Shown here: piece after piece, positions 1 to 12,187 of the stretch
How positions within the stretch are numbered: position 1 is the stretch's first letter
Layout: each line of letters opens with the position of its first letter
Assembly (NCBI GenBank): GCA_003344405.1
Contig: NOWV01000060.1
Location: 62,001 to 126,000, forward strand
Direction of reading: 5' to 3'
Source of the DNA: Trichoplax sp. H2
Taxonomy: Eukaryota > Placozoa > Uniplacotomia > Trichoplacea
Length of the DNA: 64,000 bases
Made by a program: the position numbers and the translations under genes
The notes under the pieces: generated by a model
What the model was told of the DNA's origin: nothing
The model's input: the letters and a program-made list of their open reading frames with translations, nothing else
Databases searched by the model: none

Positions 1-969
1 AATATGAAATGTATGTTAAAACGGGATTACTGTGAGCTAACAATGACTAGAATGAATTCACTTGAAGGCATGGAGGAAACAGACTAAAGCCATTCACGAA
101 GAACATCACGTAGGAGAAGCAAAGAAGCTCTGGTAATACAACAGGTAAAGTTATAGCTATCCATGCGAAGATCAAAACCAGATTGAAATATTCTTGAAAT
201 GATAAGTGGCCTAATAAATGGAATATTCATCGCACTATACGCATGCCATACTAAAATCGATACGAGTATGCTAGGCACTAAATGTACGGAGATTAAAACG
301 AGGTTATCGTTAGCTAGAAGTTGCTACTGTGAATAACTTGAAGTGATGGATGAGTTCATCCAAAGGTCTATCCGTAAATTAATGTGCAAGGAAATGAAAG
401 ATTACTTAAACATCTAAACACACTCTACTAACGTTATAGGCATCGTTTTCCCTAGGATATGGATGATAGTGTAGTTGGTATAAATCTACTGTACAGTTGT
501 CTGGAGTTTTTAAATGCCGTTTTAACCTGTGATACATCGAAGTCGAAAATTGCAGATAGCAAGAGCTAGAAATAAAATTTAAAGGCAGCACAACTAAATA
601 CTGAACACATCGACTACTAAGATTGCCCATAGCTTGTAATTCCACGGCTTAGGCAATAGTTATATATGGTGGTCATGATTTCAGCTAATTAAAGTGGCAA
701 TGTGTTAATAAAGTAAGTGTTGGTTATGGCTACTATGATGAAACGGCTCATATCTACCATGTGTTCTATAAGTCTATAGTCGATAGCCTTTTAAGTGTTG
801 TTATTAGGCAATGTACTAACGTGATTGATGACTCTTATGTAGAGTAGTATTTGATTGTGATTAAGTTATGTATATAGAATTGATATCGTAGAGGCTATAA
901 ATCGATTATCCGGTGTATTTTAGCCACTTTCAACAGTTGAAGAACTTGAAATTCTTCTCCGGCAGTATT

Positions 970-1690
970 ATAGGCTAGTAAACCATGCATTACATATCCC
1001 CACTCGACAGGGATTGACTACGAAATGATAGCATATTCAATCGATTTCAACACTGCTTACGACTACAGGTGTAAAAAACATTTATAAATTTAGTAACCAG
1101 ATGAAGGAATGAGTCATTTCTCTAGCTTTTCCGCTACGTATACAGTCCTATAGATTGATTATAGCTAATAGATGCTTTATTCTTGAACACTTCACTGATC
1201 GAACTACTATACACGAGTAAACCATATAGTATTATTCCTACTTTATGTGGATTTTAAAAAAGATATAATAGTATTTTCCATCGATTTCAACAAAATATAC
1301 TATTGAAGCTGTAGAACTCTTTCATAGATTTAATTTATGAATGAAGGCAGAAGTCATTTCTCAAGCTTATCCGTCGCGTTCTTCAGATTGATTGTAGCTA
1401 TTCGATACATTATTCTTGAACGCTTGATAGCTCGAACTGCTATACACGAGTAAATCGTGTACTATAGTTCCTACTTTCTAGCGATTAAAAAGACTTGATA
1501 GCATTTTTCATCCATTTCAAAAAAGTGTGCTATAGCTGTAGAAGTTTTTATAAATTTAATTGACAAACGAAGGAAGGATTGCTTTCAGTAGCTTTTCCGT
1601 CGCGCCGTCCTTCAAAATGATTAGCCATTCGATATTTTATTCTTGAACGCTTGATAGATGTAACTACTATATGAAAATTGCTATGAAACA
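970..1690. repeat. degenerate tandem repeat, about 3 copies of about 235 bp
   Basis: A block recurs about every 225-240 bp. Recognisable marks are 'tctctagcttttccg', 'tctcaagcttatccg' and 'cagtagcttttccgtcgcg' near 1118, 1359 and 1587. Each is followed by 'tattcttgaac' and then 'actactatacacgag' or a variant of it, with 'tcgatttcaac' nearer the unit start. Copies differ by many substitutions, so the array is old. It lies downstream of the first Pro-rich gene, which is on the minus strand. No coding potential is seen. The rest of 1-1964 shows nothing else. Confidence 0.75.
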
Positions 1691-1964
1691 ATTAGGTATT
1701 TTATCCAATATAGTACTTTAATTTTTGTAGTTCCAATTCAGTGTTATCATGAACGAAATACAACGATCGTTGAACCATTCATTATACGGCCATATCGACG
1801 AATAGGAATCGTCTTGTTTTTAAAGATCTAATAATGTCGGAAAAGAACGTTATCCTATCTACATTGGTATTGACTACAAAAACAATTTACAGCATCGTCT
1901 ATGATATCCAAGACAAGACTGTCTACTTTTAGTTTATTGACGGCGGACTAGTGTGGGGAATACT

Positions 1965-4900
1965 TTAAGGTCGGAATCCAGAAACTCCAGATGGCGGTGG
2001 ATAAGCAGCAGATGATGGAGGGCAAGCACCGGAAGGTGACGGATAAGCACCGGATGGAGACGGGTAAGCATTGTGTGGTTGTGGTGGATAAGCAGGGGCT
2101 GAAGGTGGATAAGTCGCTGTTGAAGTTGGATTTGCAGTACCTGAAGGTGGATAAGCAGCAGTTGAAGGAGGGTAAGCAGCAGTTGAAGGAGGATAAACAG
2201 CACCTGAAGGTGGATAAACGGTAGAAGATGGTGGATAAGCGGCACCTGAAGGTGGATAACCAGTAGAAGGAGGCGGTTGGGCAGTAGGAGGATGCTTTTG
2301 GGCAGTAGAAGATGGTGGATAAGCGGTACCTGAAGGTGGATAACCAGTAGAAGGATGCTTTTGGGCAGTAGAAGATGGTGGATAACCAGTAGAAGGATGC
2401 GGTTGGGCAGTAGAAGATGGTGGATAAGCGGTACCCGAAGGTGGATAACCAGTAGAAGGATGCGGTTGAGCAGTAGAAGGATGCGGTTGGGCAGTAGAAG
2501 ATGGTGGATAAGCAGTGGAAGGTGGTGGTTGAGCAGTAGAAGATGGTGGATAAGCAGTAGAAGGATGCGATTGGGCAGTAGAAGATGGTGGATAAGCGGT
2601 ACCTGAAGGCGGATAAGCAGTAGAAGAAGGCGGTTGAGCAATAGAAGATGATGGATAAGTGCTAGCGGAAGGGTTACTAGATGGCGGATAAGAAGAGGCA
2701 CCATAGGATGGAGGATTAGCCATTGAATTACCTGGTGGTTGTTGTCCAGGGATTGCTTCTGATGGTGGTGGATATACTCCAGGCACAGAAGGTTGTGGAT
2801 TAGGCATAGAACTGGGAGGTGGTTGTTGCTCCGGAATGGCCGCTGATGATGGCGGATATCTTGGCGCTACTCCAGGCGATGGTTGGCTTCCTACAGATCC
2901 TGCTGTTGGTGGATATACAGAGGATGTAGGTGGTGCAAAGTTAGAATTCTGATTTAAAGGATTATGTTGAGGATGTGTAGTAGGTGCATGCATGCCAAAA
3001 TTGCTCGGATTGCCTTGATAGGGTGGGTAAGCCCCTACTGGCGCTGGAACCACTGGATTGACTGATGACGGCGTACCTGGAATACCAGGAAAGTTCATTC
3101 CATGCTTTCCCATTAGTTCATTATGATACATTTTACCCCGTAATTCAGAGGCTTCAGCGCGATTATGAATCTTGGCAGATTTCATCTAGATACGGCATAG
3201 TAAGTAACAAATTTAGAAAGTCTTTATGACGCTATAAACGAAAAGAAATGATCGAGGAGCAAATTGTCTATTTGTTGTTCCTACAGCATGACTACATTAA
3301 CAAATTCTACCAGCATCAACTAATGTATCGAAATGTTCAGTACCGGTAGTTATATGGACGGCAAAACTATGAATATCAAGTCAATAAATAATATAGTTTA
3401 AGGTAATGATTACTTCAACATCACTGTTACGAGAATTAAACGTAAAAGTTAGAGGTTATTACTTTAAATCAATAGTATATTCCATTTACCTGCAAACGCT
3501 CTGCTTTTTGAAAGTTACCTCTACTTGCAGCAGCGGCAGCTTCGATGTTAAGTTTTTCTTCCTTTTGCATTTGCTTGGCTAGTTTCTGTTTAGCATTAGT
3601 AAGATTAGGATGTTTGAGATATTAGTGTTGAGTAATATTTGCACGAGTCTATCTGCCAGAAATGGGTAAGAAATTAGTTCTATAGAATCTTTGTCATGTT
3701 TGCGATGGTGGTTCTAGGCGTAAAAGAGATGACATACGAATATCTTTGGATGATCTTAAACGTTAGCGTAACTCAGAGGTATGATTATTAACGAAGGCTA
3801 GAATTAATTAATGGTCCTACTTTAAGTTGCATAAGTATCATTGGTGTTTATATACTAGCAATAACGAATTTTGCTGGCCGTCTAGTTAACATTTCGATTG
3901 GAAACATTAGTCTATCAGGCGATCAGTTGTACGGTATTTGTAGCTACAGAAGCAGTCTGTCTAGTCGTTTTATTAATTTATCATTTAAATTTAGGACAGA
4001 ACTGTTAATTGTAGTTCATTACGGTAGCAATTAGCATAGTAATATAAGATGACTGTAGAGACGAGTACAATATTAATAATAGTGGAAACCTTGGTTCGGG
4101 CAAACTACCATAGTTCAGATTTATCTAGTTGGGTACAGGTATTATAAACGAATTCGGCTTTATATCGACGTAAAATTGTGATAACTACCTTCATGAGTAT
4201 AGTGTGCTGTTATGGATAATGTGCTTTTCTAGTATGATGTTATAGTGCTAAGGTATCATAAACTGTAGCCATGACAGAGCATAGAATTAATTTACAGTAC
4301 ATGAGTTAGTTGTTTTAGCCTCTCGAATACACAACGGTAAAAGTCTTTTAAATAGCTTTTTTATAAGGACTATTGGGCTGATTATAGGACATAGCATTGT
4401 CCATTCTCAACATGGATCTTACAACAGTTACAATATACTTTTCCTCTACAACATTTTCCCTATTCTAGATGCTATCTAAGTGGTTCTATTAGTATATTTT
4501 CCCTTTCAAGTCTAATATAGTTAATCGTTCCACGTAGTGATTAATGTTAAGATAGTTGATCGAATTTGAAAATTAACACGATTGCACTAATCCTGCACTA
4601 TATGCTTCTTTGATTAATTTTATGCTGTAGGAGTGATCTATTCTTGGCTCAAAATTGTACAGAGTTATTCGTAACGTAGTGAATAGTGATGAGTATCGTG
4701 ATATAGGATCGAATTTTTAAGTTAATACGATTGTCCTATCCGTTATACAACGAGTACTTGCTTCATAGATTAGTTTCGTACTGTAGGAGTCCTACATCGG
4801 TGTTCTTTTCGCTCAAAATGAATATAGGTAATCATTTGACATAAGGATTTATATCATGATCTTAGGTCGAATCACTAAGTTAGTAAGATTGCATCATAGC

Positions 4901-5654
4901 TAATACTCTTTATGTTTTATCGATTCGTTTAAGTACTGTCCCATTTGCATATTGTCTATAAACCAACAGAATTAATGACTTCATGCCATCATTTATAATA
5001 TCATTTTCGACGCAATGGCACCATCTCTAATACTCTTTGTTTTATCGATTAGTTTCGGGGCTGTACTGTAGAGCTCTATTAGCATCCTTTTCACTCCAAG
5101 CCAACGGGGGTTAACTGTTTCATAGATTAGCATGGTATTTTATCAATTGCTAAGTGAATGCGATTGCAACATTAGCAATATTCTGTACAGTGTACAAGCC
5201 TTAGCAGTGAGTTTTAATGTTGTAGCAGTAATGTACGAGTATTAATATTCTTTTCACTTGAAACTAATGGACCTTACCATTTCAAATCATCAATGGCCGT
5301 ACTCCATGGCTTATTAAATTACGATTGCTTGTATAATTACTACCAGTTTATGATTAACGGTAAATTATGTTTTCCCTTACTGCAGACTAATCTAGGCGTC
5401 ACAAGGGGAATTTCGAACGCGATAGAGCAGAAGGAGACTATTCGCAACAGAATATCGTGACAATCATGGTTAATCGACTCCATTTAATGGAAGCTACTGT
5501 CTACGCCAGCATATTGCCAAAGATGGAAAATCTCCTTTTCAAGCTGTGTTTTTAAGCTATTTTACAAATAGAACGTATGCAATATTATAAATGTAATACT
5601 TACAGCCATTTCTTTTCCTTCTTTTTTTATTAATTTTGCTATATTGTGATCCAT
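1965..5654 (-). CDS. Pro-rich YPPS-repeat protein with charged helical N-terminus (3 exons)
   Basis: Not recognised as a named family. Exons 5604-5654, 3490-3585 and 1965-3185 join in phase 0 with GT-AG sites (introns open gtaagt and gtaaat), giving about 455 residues. The protein starts MDHNIAKLIKKEG and continues with a charged helical segment holding AAAAASRGNFQKAERLQ and HNRAEASELRGKMYHN. About 380 residues of low-complexity Pro/Ser/Thr/Ala/Gln follow, built from YPPS-type units, and it ends GVSGFRP. There is no clear signal peptide or membrane segment. The Met at 3185 is the first codon after an acceptor (atctag), not the start. The downstream neighbour 7417-9401 is a shorter paralogue with the same exon plan. 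Pro/Tyr-rich tails of this sort occur in annexin and scramblase N-termini and in adaptor proteins, but no such folded domain is present. Function unknown; the exon model is fairly secure. Confidence 0.8.
1990..2680 (-). repeat. coding minisatellite encoding YPPS-type repeats
   Basis: Within the last exon of the Pro-rich gene, units of about 33-45 bp repeat (on plus, 'gtagaagatggtggataagc' and 'agtagaaggatgcggttggg'). They encode variants of STAYPPS, STAQPHP and SGTAYPP. The block is much richer in G+C than its surroundings. Copies are near-identical in the middle and diverge outward, which points to recent unit turnover. ORFs on the opposite strand and in other frames here are by-products of the repeat. 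Confidence 0.9.
4490..5250. repeat. degenerate tandem repeat in intron 1 of the Pro-rich gene
   Basis: The 2-kb first intron (3586-5603) holds several diverged copies of a unit of about 130-160 bp. Each copy has a core like 'gattagtttcgtactgtagg' preceded by 'acgattg', as near 4610, 4765, 4915, 5045 and 5205. The copies are old and imperfect. Nothing else is seen in the intron. Confidence 0.55.
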
Positions 5655-7416
5655 TTTTATCTTTCTATAGGCTGTCGGTTAATTGCGTTGGGTTGAATAG
5701 AAGAATTCCCTTTCGGTAATTATTGGAGAATTAAACCAGCAGCTTCCACGTTTATGTATGCATGTCTAAATTTTGACGCTCGTTGGCAGCTTAATTAATA
5801 ATTAATTTATTCAACAACGATGATATCAGTGATTGCCATTAGCATTAAACTAGTCTGCCCCTCCATAGCCTTGGTAGTTCTATAGCTTGTGCTAGCTAAT
5901 GTATCGGTACCAGATTAGCTATTCAGTTTTGGGGCCCATCGCTACTCGTTCTTTACCAGCCTGTTGGCCGCAATGATGCCAAACAATAGAATCATTTCTA
6001 CCTCATTTATATCGTTCATTCAGTGCTAGAACGGCTGTTATCCACTATAAATGCTACAGCATTCAATCCCATGTATTAAGATTTTTATTATGGTTGATAG
6101 GCTATTACAACGGGCAGATGCCAGTTACAAATCGGATAGATAGGTTTTGCATTTCGGCTAGTAGTTGATCTCGCTAAATTTATGATTAAATGATTGTATT
6201 ATATCGAGCTAGCAGGCAGAAATACTTACTAGAAATTTGACTGTTTGTATAAAAATTGATAGAACTGATTCCAAATTTTAAATGATAAGGTATAGAGTAT
6301 CCTACACTATTATAAAGAGTGTACTCTACACGTAATAATAAGTCAAGGCTTGCTCCTATGAAAGGTTATAGATAAGTTATGCTAGCATCTTGATAATATC
6401 TCTTATTGATGTTAGTATAATGTAGATTAAAGTTTTCCTTTATTAGTAAAGTATGATCAAAGTGGTAGCCATAGTGTACGTTCGTAATTTCTAATAAAGA
6501 AACAAAGTACCAGACGTTACAGGATCGATATTTAAGGCAAATACCTTTAGGTGCTCCTATGTTCTAATTTAACGCGTAATTAACTAAATTCTGAAGAATT
6601 CTTAAAATTAGATTACAGTGATTAGAGCTTTTAGTCAGACATACGTAATAAGCTACGGGTATGCTACCGTCTATTCGATGGATAAGGCCGACCCATTTAT
6701 TACAAGTATCAGATTAGAGTTGTAGATGGCGTTTTATTCCATCACGATTTTCATCATTTGGATGATAATGATGCTTGTTATTATTGACGATAGTGCATAA
6801 TTCAGTCTATTCAAGAAAGAATTCCAGGAGTTAGTAGGTCCCAGTGATATGGTAATGTTCAAATGGCCCTAAATTTTAGATTAAGTTATATCTGCAATTA
6901 TAAGGATGGCTTACTATCTTTTATTGTATGGAATAGTCTATCTATTAGTACGATATAGAAGTGTTTTTCCAATCATTTATTTAGATAATAATGAAACAAT
7001 CGAACGTACTATATTTTCTATAGTTGTTCGAACATAATCGAGAATGATTTCAATAATTTGTTAAAACGGCTATTTAGCTAAAACATGTCTTAGCAAAGTA
7101 TTGTAATATTGAAGACATTATTTAATGTTAGTAATATATTTTCAAACGCACAATCTATCAATAAAAGGAATAAGTTAATAACGCCTTGGTGTATTCAGTT
7201 TTACAGACTGAAGTAACAATTATTTATATGCTTGATTATATATAATATATTGAAAAATATGCGTATATACAAATGGTCAGACTTATGAAAGAGTATCTAA
7301 TAATATAAGTGTAATTATGACATCAAAAGTTTGAACCACTGAAACCATGTACTTGATGATATTTCACATTCATTGGTGGCCAACAACTTCATTCCGCTGC
7401 TTTGTACCTAGTGGAA
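5655..7416. other. spacer between the two Pro-rich paralogues
   Basis: AT-rich sequence with no ORF or exon that I can support. It should contain the promoter of the 1965-5654 gene (upstream of 5654 on the minus strand) and the 3' end of the 7417-9401 gene. No distinctive motif was recognised. Confidence 0.5.
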
Positions 7417-9401
7417 TTAGGGTGCATAGGGTGGCGGATAAATTGGAGGTTTAGATTCACTAGAGCCAATTTGCGAAGGAATAGATGATGATGGAGGATA
7501 GATAGCTATGCCATCGTAAGATGGTTGGATATTTGGAATACTAGGAGATGGATAATTGGTAGGAGTAGGATAAACTGCCGCAGCATGATTGCCAGATGGT
7601 TGCGAAACTGAAATGCCTAACGGTGGATAAATAGAAGGAACAAAATAAGGCAATAAACCAGGAAAGCTAGAAGAATCTAATTAGTAACTGCACTAGTGCT
7701 ATATATCAGATTATTTGCTGGTGGATATGCTGCAGCGGAAGCATACCTGGTGCTGTAGGTACCGATTGGTTGGGATAGCTTTGATGCTGAGGATAAGCTC
7801 CAGTCGCAAGAGGATTGGCAGGTGTTGGCCCAGAGTGCATACCTGGTCTGTTCCTGATATTGATTTCTTCGCGAGCATTATGATACATTTGGCCTTTAAC
7901 TTTAGAAATCTCAGCACGATTATGAGCCTTTTCCGATTTTTGCTATTGAATGTGATGTTTAAAATTTGAATAGTTAATTGGATGAAATTGATTAATTGAT
8001 AAGTTGCACTATTTCTTAGAACACAATAGTTATATGCACGTATACCTAACATTGATGAATAGTATCTAATTACTTATTTCTATAAATAGTCAATCAGGAT
8101 TTTACAATTATAAAGTGGCAAATTAATATATTTACCTCTAGGCGTTGGGCAACGTGGTAATGACCTCTTAGTGCGGCCCTTTCAGCTCTGTTTTGGTATC
8201 TTATTTCTCTTTCTGTCTGTCTTATTTGCCTCTACAGAAGATAATTTAAAAATAATTATTTAGTCTACCTTTCATAAAATTTTTCTTTATTAATAATAAA
8301 ACCATCGATAAATCCTACTATTTGATATTTTGTAAGATAGAAGTGAAAATTATTTTATTCTTTAAAACGCTACAATTAATACTTTTCGCCACAGTGGAGC
8401 TGCTAAATAAACTTCTTCAATATCCATTGACTACTATATTACTGTACTTTATAGTAAATCAATTATAGTTTGTGTAGATATATATGTATCTTAAATTATG
8501 GTAAATGATCCAATATGTAAGTTGCAAGCATGCGATTGTTTTTAAATATTGCTAATTAGAATAGAGGAAAGTAGTAGTTGATATACAAGTGAATTCATTG
8601 GGGTAGATATTAATTAATATCCAAGTTGATTATATTACCGGCTATATACTAGAATATCATACAGCGTATTTGATATCAATTTGAATCAGTATAAACCCTA
8701 AAAGAAATATATTCCCGATTTGCTCTATTGTATACCATACGCTCTTATAAACTAATTCTAGCACGATTATGACCCAATTTTTTACTTGTGCCGGTTCACC
8801 AAAATGATATTAAAAATTACACTTATATATGTTTATACGTATAACTATGATGATCTACTGGATCAAGTTCCTAACACTAAATTTAATTTACAGTAGTTTT
8901 ATGTGATTAAATTAGCAAACACAATCTGAGGTACTAACTACATATACTATATAAAGTACATAGGAACGATTTCTTGATAGAAAGAATGCTATACAAGCAC
9001 CATTATTGAGGCTATTTGCTAATCATGGTCCTTAAAGTCTACGAAATAATAACGGCCAAAGTTTATTAGTCTTCGGGAAGATGTATGTCGGTACTGCATA
9101 ATTTTGACGAAGCATATAATACATGCTTGATAAGAAATAGAATGTGATTAGTTGGTCGAAGTTACAACATAAGTAAGTACTTTCTTATAAATCCATAATA
9201 GGGATGTAGAATACTTTGATTCAAACAGTCTTGAATAGGTATTCGTATATAATATCATGTCATACACTTTTATTCGATAGGGAATAAAGTAGATGCATCA
9301 TCTCTGCTGCTGGGCTCTTTAATTAATATGAAACGTACAGTTATCGCTCTTTCTTCTCCTCGCAGTAACCTTCTTTCTGTAATTCTAGTTCTTCTATCCA
9401 T
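7417..9401 (-). CDS. Pro-rich YPPS-type paralogue with HNRAE helical repeats (4 exons)
   Basis: Not a recognised family. Exons 9339-9401, 8136-8231, 7747-7942 and 7417-7676 join in frame to about 204 residues. Exon 1 encodes MDRRTRITERRLLRGEERAIT. Exon 2 (96 bp, the same length as exon 2 of the neighbour) encodes a basic helix with QNRAERAALRGHYHVAQ. Exon 3 encodes AHNRAEISKVKGQMYHN, clearly homologous to the neighbour's exon 3 start. The C-terminus is Pro-rich (IYPPLG, NYPSPS, IYPPPYAP) but lacks the neighbour's expanded minisatellite. A 70-bp intron (7677-7746, gtatgc...actaattag) is required to keep the frame between exons 3 and 4. Exons 1-3 each seem to carry one copy of a motif like R-A-E-x-x-x-L-x-G, suggesting a repeated helical unit. 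Function unknown. Tandem position implies local duplication. Confidence 0.78.
8712..8785 (-). pseudogene. decayed copy of the HNRAE exon inside intron 1 of the paralogue
   Basis: Read on minus, this stretch encodes KLGHNRARISL, then a stop, then ERMVYNRANRE. It lines up with AHNRAEISKVKGQMYHNAREE of the functional exon at 7747-7942. The in-frame stop and substitutions mark it as dead. It sits between exons 1 and 2 of the gene it resembles, in the same orientation, so it is probably the trace of an extra tandem exon or gene copy. Confidence 0.6.
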
Positions 9402-12187
9402 GGTTTACTTCTTCAGGCGATTTACTAAATATACTGATAAAAAGCTAATTAATACACGTGTATTGAAAAATTAAGAGTTTAACTACAGCTTTTCAAAGTA
9501 GCCTTACAGTTATGCTACTTCTACAAACTGTAAAATGCAATACCAAATGATCGTGAGTAGACTAATAAATACAATCCGCTCTAATAGCACTATACAATTA
9601 AATATCACATGCTACTCAGGCGTATAAAGAAGCAGTACTTGAAATAGGCATTACATACATGTATTCTATAATAATGAGAGACTGCAACCGTACTGGCAGT
9701 CCATACAGTAATGCATCTACGGTAATATGCTTACTTCAAGCCTTTCTAAAAATAATATGCTAATTACTCTATACTGGATGACGTAATGGAATCGTTGTAG
9801 GCTCATGATGTAATTGGTAGATAGGAGTAATGGAAGTATTAAAAAATTTATAATTTCGTAGTATAACAACGGGCATACATTATAAGAGATTCAACAGCGA
9901 ACGCATTCACGGGAAGCTACTTAAGACTAGCTCAAAATTAGAATATGATTGTTATATATGGAGCAATTACATATACAGCATACTGTAAAGTAGTATTATA
10001 CAGTATATAGAATGATTAAAAGTCGTACTGTAGAATTACAGTTCAAAATGATTAACGTTCTAATTATGTAATTATCATTTTAAGCTAATCTTACATCTTA
10101 TATGGATAATCATTTAGCTAAACCATAAGTGAAGTAATCTAGCAAATGTATGAATACCTTCATAAATTTATTAATAAACGATTCTCAATTGAACCTACAC
10201 CATTTACCACGAACATAATAATGATTGCATGTATCAATAATTGTTTAGCTTTGTATACTAGCTTATTTTTGGATGTGATTGCGTGTATTTCTTATTGTTA
10301 GAATTTTCTACTATCTAAAGCAACTGTTATAATACTAACCAAACTGATGATATCAAAATAGTATACCAGTTAGGATATGATTGCATATATCCGTTATCAT
10401 TGACCTTATCGGCTAGCTGATTTTTAAGATACGATTGCATATATATTTAATAGATTTTTTTGTCTACTAGCTAAAGTAGCTGCTCTAATGCTAGCGAATC
10501 TGATGCGGTCAAAACAATATAGTATAACACTGTAATATACAAGCGCTACCCTGCATATTGCATAGTTGTTAATTTACGTAGTTGCATAACTTACATTTTT
10601 TACGCTATAACTGTAAAGTTAGTCAGTAAAAGAACAATAATCTACATTTCTGCTTTGATATGATAATTATAGCTGTAAAATTCTTGCTTTATTTAGCGGA
10701 CTTTACAATAAACTGGAGCTGTAATATCTGCAGAACTAACATATAATGCTACTACTATTGCAATTAAGTTCGGTTTACAAATGACAATTATAGCAGTAAA
10801 GTTCTTATCACATAGGATGGACTCTGCCATGAAGTAGAGACTTTGCTGCTGTAGCGCTCATCGTATTGTGCAATCGCCACAGCAGTACTAGATAAGCATC
10901 CAATTCCATAAAGGTAGCTGTTACTAATCATATATAAGGAGACTATCACCATTAATCGTGCAACGTCTGAGCTAAATTTTATATTAAGAATCGATATTAT
11001 CAACTTATTAAACTATTTTATCTAAACAATTAAAATTAATTTGGTATGCTATCCAACAAATTATTTGGAGATGGATGCATCTATACTGAGAGTTCTGATG
11101 TTAAATCATTTAAAGGAATTATACTAAATGGTTCTGCAGTTGAAGAAAGCTAGCTTCACGAAGTCTTAAAATACTTTCTATTGAATTAATGCCCGTAGCG
11201 CTTGTGTGCATATAAAAATGCTTCAATAGTTGTTAATTATTGACGACAGGATTTGTTTAAATGGACGAGAAATGACGAGCCAACTATCCATTTAACTGAA
11301 TGAATGCTCTATATCAACATGGTATACTCGCGTTGTTATAGATTAGTCTTATTGGTCAATATTTGCAAAAATTTATTTAGCTTGTAGGTAATATACTACA
11401 GTACATCCTCATTATTTATATGGAAGTTCAATATGTAATGAAACAAAACGTACATGAGTACAGATGAAACCTATAAAAATGCTCAGGGATTAATAAAAAC
11501 TTGTTTACTATGCGATTAACATAACAATTTAAGTATAGCAATATACGTATTTACTATCCTGGCGATTACAATACTGTATAGTAAGGCAGTTCCCTCTACT
11601 TATGCTTATGCGTATTATTAAATATATGCATGAAAGCGATAGCAAATCATTGCAACTTATTACTGCAACAAATTCCGTTTCATACGTTTTTATTGGTATG
11701 TTCTCATACCATGACTACATCGATCTATGCTATATACCAAATAAATTTGTGCTTCCATAAAATATCTATTACATTGAAGAGCAACATTAGACCTGGCAAA
11801 ATCTCATATGACAAAGTCATCTCTCAAACCGTGTATTTACTAAGAATTCCTAATACAACAGGAATAGATTGTAAATTCGGATAAAACTAAAATACCAAAG
11901 GTCTAATCGATCTCTTTAGTTTACAAGTCCATACGCTCATGTCATATATCAGAAATGAAATTACACCAACAATTACAGAATGTGCCAGAAAGACAACATG
12001 TGCTTCATTTCTCCTTATTTTCTAATCAAGGTGTTCTTCTAAAACAGTTGACTTTCCAGGTGGCCCTACGAAGAAGGATTATAACAGCAATCAAAAATTG
12101 ATATAATAACAAAGTTTGCATCAACTGAATCCTACACATTAAAAGAATGGATCTTTATTGTAGCAATTGTCTGAAAATAGAATTATC
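9402..12187. other. spacer between the Pro-rich paralogue and the acyltransferase
   Basis: No supportable gene. It holds the upstream side of the 7417-9401 gene and the 3' flank of the acyltransferase. Two weak local duplications are visible. One is a unit of about 164 bp with 'gattgcgtgtat' near 10279 and 'gattgcatatat' near 10434, each followed by a 'ctactatctaaagcaact'-like stretch. The other, near 10590-10830, repeats 'ataattatagctgtaaa'. Short ORFs here show no protein-like composition. Confidence 0.5.

Noticed and set aside
1991-2606. Two plus-strand ORFs, Lys/Asp-rich and Arg/Trp-rich
   Set aside because: Antisense readings of the coding minisatellite; their repetitiveness comes only from the DNA repeat.
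1934-2704. 256-codon Leu/His-rich ORF on minus
   Set aside because: Wrong-frame reading of the YPPS minisatellite; the in-frame product continues into well-formed upstream exons.
10240-10830. Possible array of regularly spaced repeats suggesting a CRISPR-like structure
   Set aside because: Only two or three diverged copies with no short exact repeat or unique spacers, and the genome is eukaryotic.
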